From the NCBI GenBank assembly GCA_035399845.1, contig DAOPJV010000013.1, forward strand, positions 60,794-124,793: 64,000 nucleotides of DNA, read 5' to 3'. Source of the stretch: ECT2AJA-110-A sp035399845 (GTDB lineage: Bacteria > Planctomycetota > Phycisphaerae > UBA1845 > UTPLA1). This document shows positions 9,456 through 17,288 of this stretch, in pieces. How positions within the stretch are numbered: position 1 is the first letter of the stretch; each line of letters opens with the position of its first letter. The notes below the pieces were generated by a model. It made no database searches. It was given only the letters and a program-made list of their open reading frames with translations, and had not been told where the DNA came from. The position numbers and the translations under genes are program-made.

Positions 9456-9810
9456 TCGACGACGCCAGGCCGATACGCCCCATGGCGGCCGTTGTTCTGG
9501 GACCATCCGCCCTCAGGGGCCACGAACCTGTCAGTTCTACTGAGTATTATCGGTCGATCCCGAACCCGTCTTTCCCGCTCAGGCCACGACCCGCGCCATT
9601 CTGTCGGCGGTTTCACGAACTATTGACTCGGAATGGCTAAATATGCTCCAATACACTCGCGGGATTGAGCGAAGTTGTTCGTTCAAGGCGCCGCATTCGG
9701 AGCGGATTGCTCTCAGTTCTGTACAGAGTGTGTCCATCGGCGCATTTGCCGCCGTGACGCGCTCGCCAGCGAGAACGACAATTACTCGTTCCTGAAGGGG
9801 ATTGAAGACC
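9456..9810 (+). other. Intergenic region before the PEP-CTERM gene
   Basis: 355 bp without a convincing gene on either strand. It is more AT-rich than its surroundings around 9610-9660, where a TTGACT hexamer (9623-9628) is followed by TATGCT and TACACT-like hexamers at imperfect spacings. This is the likely promoter region of the gene that starts at 9811, but I cannot fix one promoter. Confidence 0.4.
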
Positions 9811-10542
9811 ATGAAATCGCGAATCTTGTGGGCCTGTGCGGCTGCGCTGATCTCAGCGGCGCCGGTGTCGGCGGATCTCATCAACAACGGCGCCTTCCTC
9901 GGAAGCGGCCAGTATGTTGCGAATCCGAGTCAGTCATTTGTTCAGGGCGTTGACAGCAACCTGCAGTGGACGGAGCTCGACTCCGCCCAGAGCGCCTCCC
10001 CGCGTCACGCCGGAAACGACATGTTCCGAGCGATCGACGGCCCGTACGTCGGCTTCGCGGCGGGCCCGGGTGTCCTTGGCTTCGACGACTATCAGGGTAT
10101 CGCGCCTCCGGGCGGCCTCGGCGGCGCCTCCCCGCTGGAGGAATTCGGCTTTGTTGGTGGTGTCACGGCGGCTGGCATGACGCTCCAGTTCCAGTTCTTC
10201 AACTCGAACCAGGATCTGGTCAACTCGTTCGACATCACCTTCGCGCAGGCCGGCAACTTCATCTACACGCTCACGACGGGGACCGACACGCATCCGCCGT
10301 TCTCGGCGCCCTTCTTCGTGATTCCGAACAGCGGCTATGTGCAGGTCGTCGCCGCCGATGATGGTTCGACGGGCCAGTGGTTCCTGTCCACGACGCTTCC
10401 GACCGTCGGTACCGAGAGCCGCGCCCCGGGCGAGGGCAGCCTCGAGACGCACTCGCATCGCTTCCGCCTGGACGTCCCTGAGCCGGCGACGCTGAGCCTT
10501 CTGGCCATCGGCGGTCTCGTCATCGCTCGCCGACGCCGCTAA
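9811..10542 (+). CDS. Secreted PEP-CTERM sorting domain protein
   Basis: 243 residues. A signal peptide (residues 1-21, ending PVSA) is followed by an extracellular domain of unknown function that is rich in Asn, Gly and Phe. The C-terminus has the three-part PEP-CTERM signal: VPEPATL, a hydrophobic helix (SLLAIGGLVIA) and RRRR. In this family the tail directs the protein to exosortase processing and the cell surface; the exosortase is not in the window. The ATG at 9811 is chosen over an in-frame TTG at 9802 because GAAGGGG at 9794-9800 is well spaced. It is a single-gene unit with its own terminator. Confidence 0.88.
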   Translation: MKSRILWACAAALISAAPVSADLINNGAFLGSGQYVANPSQSFVQGVDSNLQWTELDSAQSASPRHAGNDMFRAIDGPYVGFAAGPGVLGFDDYQGIAPPGGLGGASPLEEFGFVGGVTAAGMTLQFQFFNSNQDLVNSFDITFAQAGNFIYTLTTGTDTHPPFSAPFFVIPNSGYVQVVAADDGSTGQWFLSTTLPTVGTESRAPGEGSLETHSHRFRLDVPEPATLSLLAIGGLVIARRRR

Positions 10543-10574
10543 GCGACACGCAGGCGAATTCAACAGACATCACG

Positions 10575-10611
10575 AACGGCTCGTCGCGTCAAACGCGGCG
10601 AGCCGTTTTTC
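10575..10611 (+). terminator. Rho-independent terminator of the PEP-CTERM gene
   Basis: Arms of 14 bp at 10575-10588 and 10594-10607, with one G-U pair and a 5-nt loop (TCAAA), run into a T tract (10606-10610). It lies 32 bp after the stop codon at 10542. Confidence 0.9.
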
Positions 10612-11030
10612 ATTGGGCGAGTTCGAAGCCTGACATACTCGCCCTTCAATGCGAGACTGTCCGGGAATTCAAGCCGTAAGGGACACAGACGATCCGCGAA
10701 GAAAGACCAGTGTTTGCTGAAAGTACGAACGCTCTGAAAGAGCGAAACAAGACAACCCAGGGCAATCGAAGACCGCGAAGCGGTCGAAGTGCAGCCCTGG
10801 GTTTGTGATCGATCCTCGAAGGTAGCCCTGAAAGGGCGGCACAATTGCTGGGACAGCCTCGCCCTTCAAGATGAGCATGGCTCATCGAGTAAACCCCAAA
10901 CGCATCAGGACCTGCAAACATCACATTCGCCTCGCCGGCGATCGGGACGCCGCCCCGGCGTCCACGCCATTTGATGCGGAAATCCCCACACGCGACGGCC
11001 CAAGAAAGAACCTGATCGGTATTGTGACCG
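10612..11030. repeat. Repeat-derived non-coding spacer with short hairpins
   Basis: About 420 bp without a credible gene. It contains several small inverted repeats, for example CTCTGAAAGAG, CCCTGAAAGGG, GACCGCGAAGCGGTC and a CCCAGGG/CCCTGGG pair about 45 bp apart. Short frames read LKGE, LRGSITNPGLH and similar peptides, a pattern I associate with dispersed planctomycete repeat elements that are often mis-annotated as small proteins. The bases around 10930-11030 show no structure I can name. Confidence 0.55.
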
Positions 11031-11621
11031 CTATCCGCCAGCCGCCGCCGTCACACTGACCGCAACACCGCTATTCGAATCCAGAATCTCCTGGTACTCG
11101 GGAAACTCGATGAACAGGATATGTCCATCCTGGAACAGGACATGGCCGCCTTTGCCATCGTGATTGCGCGGATCCTCGTACATCAGGACGATCGACGGCG
11201 CCGAATTCATCGACGCGCCCGGGACATAGAAATAGCTCGGATGATCCCCGGGCGCCGCCGGACAGGTGAACTCTGTCGGCGCCGCGTCGCCGGCGTCAAC
11301 GACGCGCCGAAGGTTGTCGGGGAACATTTCGTCCGGATCGTCCATCGCGTAGATGTACATCGCCTGCCCGATTTCGCGAAGCTGGACGGCGCATCGCGTC
11401 CCCGGACTGTCCTGACACGGCCGCTGAACCGAGGGATACAGCACGATGGCGATAATTGAGACGATGACCAGGGCGATCAGCCACTGAACGACACTCGCCC
11501 GACGCGCTTTGGCAAATTCGCCGTCGGCCGTCCGACTGAGGCCTCTGTTTGTCATCACCCGTGGCGCGTCGGCGGGTTCGGGAATCGTGACATCACTCGC
11601 GCGCGGGTCCGTATCCACCAT
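11031..11621 (-). CDS. Pseudopilin-like protein with H-x-DG motif (copy A)
   Basis: 196 residues. A cytosolic N-terminal part of about 40 residues is followed by one transmembrane helix (SVVQWLIALVIVSIIAIVLY, about 45-64). The outer domain starts with CAVQLREIGQAMYIYAMDD and ends with NHDGKGGHVLFQDGHILFIE, a variant of the H-x9-DG motif of planctomycete DUF1559/type II pseudopilin-like proteins. It lacks a classical prepilin peptidase site, so it is a relative rather than a true prepilin. The ATG at 11621 has GGAGC just upstream; the open frame reaches further back but overlaps copy B. The outer domain is very similar to copy B, so a recent duplication is likely. Confidence 0.8.
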   Translation of the reverse strand: MVDTDPRASDVTIPEPADAPRVMTNRGLSRTADGEFAKARRASVVQWLIALVIVSIIAIVLYPSVQRPCQDSPGTRCAVQLREIGQAMYIYAMDDPDEMFPDNLRRVVDAGDAAPTEFTCPAAPGDHPSYFYVPGASMNSAPSIVLMYEDPRNHDGKGGHVLFQDGHILFIEFPEYQEILDSNSGVAVSVTAAAGG

Positions 11622-11653
11622 CTTGCTCCGATCCACATGCAACGACCGATGTT

Positions 11654-12226
11654 CTATTCGCCGCCCGTCGCCGCCGTCACGCTGACCACAACGCCCCCAC
11701 TCGAATCCACAATCTCCTGATACTCGGGGAATTTGATGAATACGACATGCCCATCCTGGAAGAGGACGTTGCCGCCTTCGCCATTGTGATTGCGCGGATC
11801 CTCGTACATAAGGACGACGTCGGGATCCGACTTTAGCGACGCCCCGGGGGCATAGAAGTAGCATCGTCGCCCCGCCGGCGCCTCCGGACAGATGAACTGT
11901 TTGTGCGACGCGTTGTTCGCGTCGACGACTTTCTGCAGGTCGTCGGGGAACATTCCGTCAGGTTCGTCCATCGCATAGATGTACATCGCCTGGCCGATGC
12001 CGCGGAGATTCCCGGCGCACACCGTTTTGAGCGGCAGACAACAGTTGCTTGATGTGAGCAATGGCGCAAAGAGTGAAATGGCGACGAAAGGCGTTGCAAC
12101 GCCAATCCAGACGGCGATCGGGAAGCGACCCTTTCGCACGCCGGACGCGTCCGCATACGTGAGATCGACGACGCTTTCCGACGCCTTATCTTGTTGTGGA
12201 TTGGACGTGTCTGTGTGTGCGTTCAT
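11654..12226 (-). CDS. Pseudopilin-like protein with H-x-DG motif (copy B)
   Basis: 190 residues with the same plan as its neighbour: about 36 cytosolic residues, one transmembrane helix (FPIAVWIGVATPFVAISLFA, about 35-54) and an outer domain with CAGNLRGIGQAMYIYAMDEP, a pair of cysteines (FICPEAP and RRCYFY) and NHNGEGGNVLFQDGHVVFIK. The last 100 residues are nearly the same as copy A at both protein and DNA level. ATG at 12226 with GGAG just upstream. It lies 32 bp upstream of copy A in transcription order, so the two may be co-transcribed. Function unknown; an envelope role is inferred from topology. Confidence 0.8.
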   Translation of the reverse strand: MNAHTDTSNPQQDKASESVVDLTYADASGVRKGRFPIAVWIGVATPFVAISLFAPLLTSSNCCLPLKTVCAGNLRGIGQAMYIYAMDEPDGMFPDDLQKVVDANNASHKQFICPEAPAGRRCYFYAPGASLKSDPDVVLMYEDPRNHNGEGGNVLFQDGHVVFIKFPEYQEIVDSSGGVVVSVTAATGGE

Positions 12227-12379
12227 GACTCCGGCGTTCCGGACCGATCGAGCGGGCCAATCCGATCGGTCTCTCTCTATTCAATGCGCCTGAGCTGACG
12301 AATTCAACCCGGCCGAATCTGATTGGATGCGCCAAAGATGCTCAGGAAAGGCGCCGGCGAGCGCCGCAGCCAGAACGTC

Positions 12380-13192
12380 TCAGTTCGCCTTCCCCTTGTT
12401 CGCCGAGACGATGCTGTTGAACTTCGCGCCTTTCTCGAAAAACACGTGGCCGTCCTGGTAGAGTGTGTTGCCGCCTTCCCCCTGATGTGTCAGCGGATCC
12501 TCATAGACCAACACGGCGCTCGGCGCAGAGTTCACGGTATATCCAGGCACGTAGTAGTAACACTTCGTTCCGGGCGCCGCTGTCGGGCACTGCAGCTGCT
12601 TCGGCGTGATGAGCCCGCTCTTGACGAGCGTATTCAGGTCCGGAGGAAAGGCGCTGTTCCTGTCGCTCATCGCATAGACGTACATCGCCTGCGCAATCCC
12701 TCGAAGATTCGCCGCGCAAACGGTCCGTTTCGAGAGTTCGCGCGCCCGCCCCAACGCCGGAAAGAGAACCACCGCGATGACGATCGGTCCCAGGACGAGC
12801 GCCGACACGCCTGTCGTGAGACCCGCGATGGCGATGCCGCGCCCACCATATCGCCTTGGATCGCGCTTCGCCCGACTCATGGCAATCGACCCGAAAATGA
12901 CGGCCAGGATCGAGAGCAACAACGCCGGCATGAAGAGTATCCCGACGAGACCCACCAGACCGATGATGAGCGAGGCCGTCGCCAGCCCCTGCGATTGCGC
13001 GGGCCCCTCGTAATGGGCGTAGGAGACCATGCTGGGCGGTCCCAGGACTGTCGGCGGCGGCGCATCGGCGACGCCGTCAGGCGTCGGCACGACGACTCTG
13101 GACTGACACAACGGGCACTGGACCATGGTTCCCGGGGCGGTCGGCGCCGCGATCAATCGACGACACGACGGACAAGCGAAGTTCTGCATCAT
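12380..13192 (-). CDS. Zinc ribbon + DUF4190-like + pseudopilin-like protein (copy C)
   Basis: 270 residues in three parts. Residues 7-29 form a zinc ribbon (CPSC and CPLC pairs: C7, C10, C26, C29). Residues about 75-155 carry two or three hydrophobic segments of DUF4190 type (LATASLIIGLVGLVGILFMP). The rest is the pseudopilin-like domain with CAANLRGIAQAMYVYAMSDR and THQGEGGNTLYQDGHVFFEK. Start at the first of two adjacent ATG codons (13192, 13189), preceded by GGGAG; the longer open frame upstream lacks a binding site. Divergent from pilT, with 184 bp between them. The joining of a zinc ribbon to this outer domain suggests a membrane-anchored regulator or assembly protein, which is inference. 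Confidence 0.8.
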   Translation of the reverse strand: MMQNFACPSCRRLIAAPTAPGTMVQCPLCQSRVVVPTPDGVADAPPPTVLGPPSMVSYAHYEGPAQSQGLATASLIIGLVGLVGILFMPALLLSILAVIFGSIAMSRAKRDPRRYGGRGIAIAGLTTGVSALVLGPIVIAVVLFPALGRARELSKRTVCAANLRGIAQAMYVYAMSDRNSAFPPDLNTLVKSGLITPKQLQCPTAAPGTKCYYYVPGYTVNSAPSAVLVYEDPLTHQGEGGNTLYQDGHVFFEKGAKFNSIVSANKGKAN

Positions 13193-13376
13193 TTCGGCTC
13201 CCTGAGCGACGGCGCAAGATGGACGCGTCAGTTCTTTTTGTTGGAAGTCGCCCGACGACGCCAATTGTAACGCGGGGACGACGTGCGGCGCAAGATCTCC
13301 AACACGTGTATCATGCGTTTGACACGCAAAATGACGGGCGTTGTCCAATCGACGGAATCAACGGGAAGGCGAACGG

Positions 13377-14459
13377 ATGATCGACGATCGACTCAGGGAC
13401 CTCCTCGAACCCATGGCCCGGCTGGACGCCTCCGACCTGCATATCGTGCCGGGGCATCGGCCGACGTATCGCATTCACGGCGATCTCACGGCGGCGTCGG
13501 AGCTTGTGATCTCGCCGGAAGAGACGCTTCAGCTGGTCGAGTCCATCATTCCGAAGCGCCTCGAGGAGGCCATGTCCCAGCGGCTCGACTGCGACTTCGC
13601 CATGCAGCTCGACGACGATGCGGAACGACCCATGCGCTTCCGCGTGAACGTCGCAACGAGCCGCAACGCCGTCGGCGCCTGCTTCCGCGCGATTCCGAAT
13701 GAAATCCCGACGCTGCCGGAACTCGGCTTCCCCGGGGATCTCGGCGCCCGCATCATCAACCAGCGCGACGGTCTCGTCCTTATCACGGGGATCACGGGCA
13801 GCGGCAAGACCACGACGCTCGCGTCGCTCATTCAGATGCTCAACACGGCGGGCGGACGACGCATCATCACGATCGAGGAGCCCATCGAGTACATCTACGC
13901 GCCCATCGGGTCGAGCATCATCACGCAGCGCGAAGTCGGCATGGACGTGCCGTCGTTCTACGAGGGGCTCCGCAGCGGTCTTCGCCAGGACCCGGACGTG
14001 CTGCTTGTGGGTGAAATTCGCGATCGGGAAACGGCGCAGCTCGCGATCAGCGCCGCCGAGACGGGACATCTGATCTTCGCCACGATGCACACGCGCGACG
14101 CGAAGAGCGCGATCACGCGACTGATTGATATCTTTCCGGCGGAACGAAACGAGGAGATTCGCGCCCAACTCGCGATGAGCCTGCGATTTGCGATCGCCCA
14201 GTATCTGCTGCCCAGCGTCATCGGCGGCCGCCGCGTGCTCGCCCTCGAATCGATGTACGGCAGCTTCGGCGTTCGCAGCGCGATCCGACAGGGACGCTTC
14301 GAAACGCTCGACACGGCTATCCAGGGAGGCCGCGCAGACGGCATGTTCACGCTCGACACGGATCTGTCACGCCTCGTCGCCGACAACCGCATTTCCATGG
14401 ACACCGCCCGCGCCTACGCACACGATCCCAGCGAATTCGGCGGCCAGATGAAGTATTAG
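13377..14459 (+). CDS. pilT: PilT-type retraction ATPase
   Basis: 360 residues, the usual length of PilT/PilU. It is a cytosolic hexameric ATPase of type IV pilus or related systems. An N-terminal PAS-like domain (SDLHIVPGHRPTYRIHGDL, about 18-36) precedes the RecA-like core: Walker A GITGSGKTT near 140, Asp box ITIEEPIEYIY near 165, Walker B RQDPDVLLVGEIRDRETAQL near 204-223, and the His box ETGHLIFATMHT. ATG at 13377 with GGGAAGG 8 nt upstream; the frame extends to a TTG at 13341 without such a site. No other pilus gene is present, but four pseudopilin-like genes surround it. The typical C-terminal AIRNLIRE motif is not visible. Confidence 0.92.
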   Translation: MIDDRLRDLLEPMARLDASDLHIVPGHRPTYRIHGDLTAASELVISPEETLQLVESIIPKRLEEAMSQRLDCDFAMQLDDDAERPMRFRVNVATSRNAVGACFRAIPNEIPTLPELGFPGDLGARIINQRDGLVLITGITGSGKTTTLASLIQMLNTAGGRRIITIEEPIEYIYAPIGSSIITQREVGMDVPSFYEGLRSGLRQDPDVLLVGEIRDRETAQLAISAAETGHLIFATMHTRDAKSAITRLIDIFPAERNEEIRAQLAMSLRFAIAQYLLPSVIGGRRVLALESMYGSFGVRSAIRQGRFETLDTAIQGGRADGMFTLDTDLSRLVADNRISMDTARAYAHDPSEFGGQMKY

Positions 14460-14479
14460 GCAGGTCGGGTCATCGACCC

Positions 14480-14664
14480 AAACGTGAGCCGCGACGGGTG
14501 GCCCACCCCTTCAGGGGTGGGGTCACGATGATCGACCGCGACGACAATCGCCAATCGCACGAGAGTATTCACGCCGACGACGGATCAACATCAACGGAGA
14601 CTTCCAACAGTGACTCGCATTTCCATCATCGCGCCCCCACCTCTAAAGAGATGGGCCACCCGAT
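14480..14664 (+). repeat. Dispersed repeat, left copy beside pseudopilin-like gene D
   Basis: A short unit (AAACGTGAGCCGCGACG, from about 14480) followed by a hairpin with 7-bp arms CCACCCC and GGGGTGG around a TTCA loop, then about 140 bp beginning TCACGATGATCGACCGCGAC. The same blocks occur in direct orientation at 15410-15606, so the repeat flanks gene D on both sides. Its reading frames give WATRP/GHP-type peptides typical of planctomycete dispersed repeats, not a real protein. It also fills most of the 205 bp between pilT and gene D. Confidence 0.8.
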
Positions 14665-15354
14665 CTACTTCGCGCGATCCTTGTTATCGTCGATAACCTG
14701 CTGAAGTTGAGCGGCGAACAGGAACGTCACATGGCCATCCTGGTAGAGGACATTGCCGCCGCGGCCTTCATGATTGGTCGGCGATTCAAATGCGACGACG
14801 CTGTCGGAATCCGACGAGAGCGAATACCCCGGAACATACGAGTAGCGACCTTGCTTCGTGGAATCGGCGGGACAATGGATCAACTGCGCCGCGCCGGCGG
14901 ACTGTGGTTCATTCAGCCGTGACAAATCATCCGGGTAGGCGCCTTCCGGGTCATTCTGGGCATAGTCACGAATGGCGACGCCCAGGTTGCGGAGATTCGC
15001 CTGGCATTCGGCGCTCCGGGCGTTCCTATCTGCGCCGTTGATCTCCCGGTACGCGATGACCTGAATCCACATGGCGACGCCCCCCAGCACAATTGCCAGA
15101 ATCGCCAGCCCCCTTCCCGCCTTTTCGCGCGGTCTCCGTCGTATCTGGATGAACGCGATGGCGCCGAAACCGATCGCGAGCAATCCGAATACGAAGGGCA
15201 CGACCAACCCGATGGTGACAGCGCCGACGCCGAATATCAGGGCAAGTCGCGCCTCCGCCCGACTCGGCTTCCCGTCGGATTCTGACGAGTAGTCCAGCGC
15301 AATCGGTGTCGACGATTCATCGGATGGATGAGAATCAACTGACATCTCATTCAT
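14665..15354 (-). CDS. DUF4190-like + pseudopilin-like protein (copy D)
   Basis: 229 residues. After about 30 polar residues come three hydrophobic segments (ARLALIFGVGAVTIGLVVPF onward), an arginine-rich loop (IQIRRRPREKAGRG) and the helix LAILAIVLGGVAMWIQVIA, as in DUF4190-type proteins and copy C but without the zinc ribbon. The outer domain has CQANLRNLGVAIRDYAQNDP, a second cysteine (LIHCPAD) and NHEGRGGNVLYQDGHVTFLF. The start is uncertain between ATG at 15354 and ATG at 15345; neither has a strong binding site. It is flanked on both sides by direct copies of a repeat, unlike copies A-C. Confidence 0.75.
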   Translation of the reverse strand: MNEMSVDSHPSDESSTPIALDYSSESDGKPSRAEARLALIFGVGAVTIGLVVPFVFGLLAIGFGAIAFIQIRRRPREKAGRGLAILAIVLGGVAMWIQVIAYREINGADRNARSAECQANLRNLGVAIRDYAQNDPEGAYPDDLSRLNEPQSAGAAQLIHCPADSTKQGRYSYVPGYSLSSDSDSVVAFESPTNHEGRGGNVLYQDGHVTFLFAAQLQQVIDDNKDRAK

Positions 15355-15403
15355 TGTAGGCCGGCCCATCGACGGGGGGCCCATCATCCACAGATAGGTT
15401 CGC

Positions 15404-15636
15404 GATGTTGGACGAGTGGCCCACCCCTTCAGGGCTGGGATCACGATGATCGACCGCGACGACAAGCGTCAATCGCACGAGAGTATTCAGGCCGGCGACG
15501 GATCAACATCAACGGAGACTTCCAAAGGTTACTCGCATTCCCATCGTCGCGCCCCCACGGCTGAAGCCGTAGGCCACCCAAACGTGAGCCGCGACGCGTG
15601 GCCCACCTTCAGGGGTGGGCCACCCGGCCTGCGGGC
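15404..15636 (+). repeat. Dispersed repeat, right copy beside pseudopilin-like gene D
   Basis: About 165 bp (15412-15580) match the block at 14495-14660 in the same orientation with scattered mismatches. It is followed by the short unit AAACGTGAGCCGCGACG (about 15580) and by a further hairpin, CCCACC/GGTGGG-type arms around TTCAGG, just after the end of the RlmI-like gene. The hairpin may act as a terminator for that gene. No gene is visible inside. Confidence 0.8.
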
Positions 15637-16908
15637 TTACATCACGCGGCACCAGTACGCCTTGAGATATTCCGACTCCGGGCAGTTCGACAGGACGGGA
15701 TGATCCGGCGACGCCCCCGTCAGCTCGAACCGCTGCAGAAGTTTCCCGGCGCGTCTCGCCGACGCCTCCACGGTCTCCACGAACTTGCCCATCGAGACCA
15801 GACCGCTGCAACTGCAAGTCAGCAATACGCCGCCCGGCCGCACGACCTGCATCGCCAGGAAGTTCAGGTCGTAGTACTTCCGCAGCGCGATGTCGTATTC
15901 TTCGCGCGACGTCGCGAACTTCGGCGGATCGCAGACGACGACATCGAACGTTCGCCCGATGTCAATCATCTGTCGCAGGTAGATGAACGCGTCGGCGTGG
16001 GCGAACTTGATGCGCTGGTTGTTCAGGTCCGCGTTCTTCTTCGCGATCTCCAGCGCCGCCTCATCCAGATCGATGGACGTCACGTCCTTCGCGCCGCCGA
16101 GCATCTTCGCGCACAGGCCGAAGCCACCGGAATAACAGCACAGGTCGAGGACGTTCGCGTCGCGGCACATCTTCGCCAGGCGCAGCCGATTGTCGCGCTG
16201 ATCGCAGAAGAAGCCTGTCTTGTGACCGCCGGCCATGTCGACGCGATAGCGCACGCCGTGCTCGCGAATCGTGACGGTCGATCGCCCTTCCGGCGGCGCC
16301 TCGCGAACGCTGAACTGCTCGATACGCTGAATCCGCTCGTCCGCCCGCACGATGACGCGCCAGTCGTCGAACGTCGCGTCGGGCCGATCCAGGCTCGTCG
16401 GCCGGCCGAGCAGGTCCTTCAGCACGCCGGCGATCATGTCGACGCGCTGGTGCATGCCCGCGGAGAAGACTTCAAAGACGAGGCAGTCGGCGTAGCGCTC
16501 CGCGATCAGGCCGCTGAGAGAGTCGCCCTCGGCGTGAACGAGTCGATAGGCGTCCGTCACGTCGTCGAGCCGCAGGTCGCGCCGCAGCGTGACGGCCTGT
16601 TCCAGCACGCCGCGCCAGAAGGCGTCATCCACCGGCGTCTCGCCGCGCGTGAGCATGCGGATCGTGATGTTGGAATTCCCGTGGTAGAGTCCGCGGCCGA
16701 AGAGCTTGCCGAACTTGTCATAGACCTGCACGACATCGCCCGCCTCGGCCTTCGGATCGACGGCTCGGACCATGCGTTTGAAGACGAATGGATGGTTCGT
16801 CGCCGATCGCAGCAGGACCCACGGCGAGATGGCGTCGGGCGGTGGTCCGGCGGGCCTGTCCCCGTCCGATCGTCGCCGGTGCGTTGGTCCCTGTCGTCGC
16901 TGTTCCAA
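15637..16908 (-). CDS. RlmI-like class I rRNA methyltransferase
   Basis: SAM-dependent methyltransferase of the RlmI/YccW family, which makes m5C in 23S rRNA (C1962 in E. coli). A PUA-like N-terminal part (SPWVLLRSATNHPFVFKRMV onward) precedes the Rossmann core: NVLDLCCYSGGFGLCAKML (motif I), SIDLDEAALEIAKKN, VVVCDPPKFA (motif IV) and LLTCSCSGLVS with the probable catalytic cysteine. 423 residues from a TTG at 16908, chosen because AAGGGAG lies 8 nt upstream; the frame is open to a TTG at 16953 without a site. The exact target position cannot be read from sequence. Monocistronic, with repeats downstream. Confidence 0.88.
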   Translation of the reverse strand: MEQRRQGPTHRRRSDGDRPAGPPPDAISPWVLLRSATNHPFVFKRMVRAVDPKAEAGDVVQVYDKFGKLFGRGLYHGNSNITIRMLTRGETPVDDAFWRGVLEQAVTLRRDLRLDDVTDAYRLVHAEGDSLSGLIAERYADCLVFEVFSAGMHQRVDMIAGVLKDLLGRPTSLDRPDATFDDWRVIVRADERIQRIEQFSVREAPPEGRSTVTIREHGVRYRVDMAGGHKTGFFCDQRDNRLRLAKMCRDANVLDLCCYSGGFGLCAKMLGGAKDVTSIDLDEAALEIAKKNADLNNQRIKFAHADAFIYLRQMIDIGRTFDVVVCDPPKFATSREEYDIALRKYYDLNFLAMQVVRPGGVLLTCSCSGLVSMGKFVETVEASARRAGKLLQRFELTGASPDHPVLSNCPESEYLKAYWCRVM

Positions 16909-17052
16909 GTCGCTTGCTCCCTTCGGGGCGGCCCCGATCGGGCCGCAATCCAACGCACCAGACTGCGGGGGATGGTCCGAACTGGCAAGGGGGAGTCGTT
17001 GACGATCCGGACGTCCTCAGGTAGCTTTACCCGTCTTGCATTCACCCCCAAC

Positions 17053-17138
<86 letters not shown>

Positions 17139-17233
17139 TTTCCCCCCATTAGTCGCAGGAATCACCAGGCGGATGTTCGCGCCGCCGCGGGGCTGTTGCG
17201 CAATCGATTCTGAGGGACCACGTTGGTGTCAGG

Positions 17234-17239
17234 TATAAT
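17234..17239 (+). promoter_or_regulatory. Candidate -10 box TATAAT
   Basis: A perfect TATAAT 50 bp before the ATG at 17289 in an otherwise GC-rich spacer. No good -35 hexamer is found at 16-18 bp, so only the -10 element is supported. Confidence 0.35.
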
Positions 17240-17288
17240 TCCTGTACCGCCGACACGCTGAGGGACCGTCGGCGTCGGGAGACCGCCG

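Noticed and set aside
10646..10974. Small proteins of 60-90 residues on both strands near 10.7-10.9 kb
   Set aside because: They are readings of hairpin repeats, with no binding sites and overlapping in several frames.
10612..11030. CRISPR array
   Set aside because: The repeats are imperfect inverted hairpins, not evenly spaced direct repeats with unique spacers.
14498..14704. Two similar small proteins at 14498 and 15416
   Set aside because: Their similarity comes from the DNA repeat; they contain the hairpin and run into gene D antisense.
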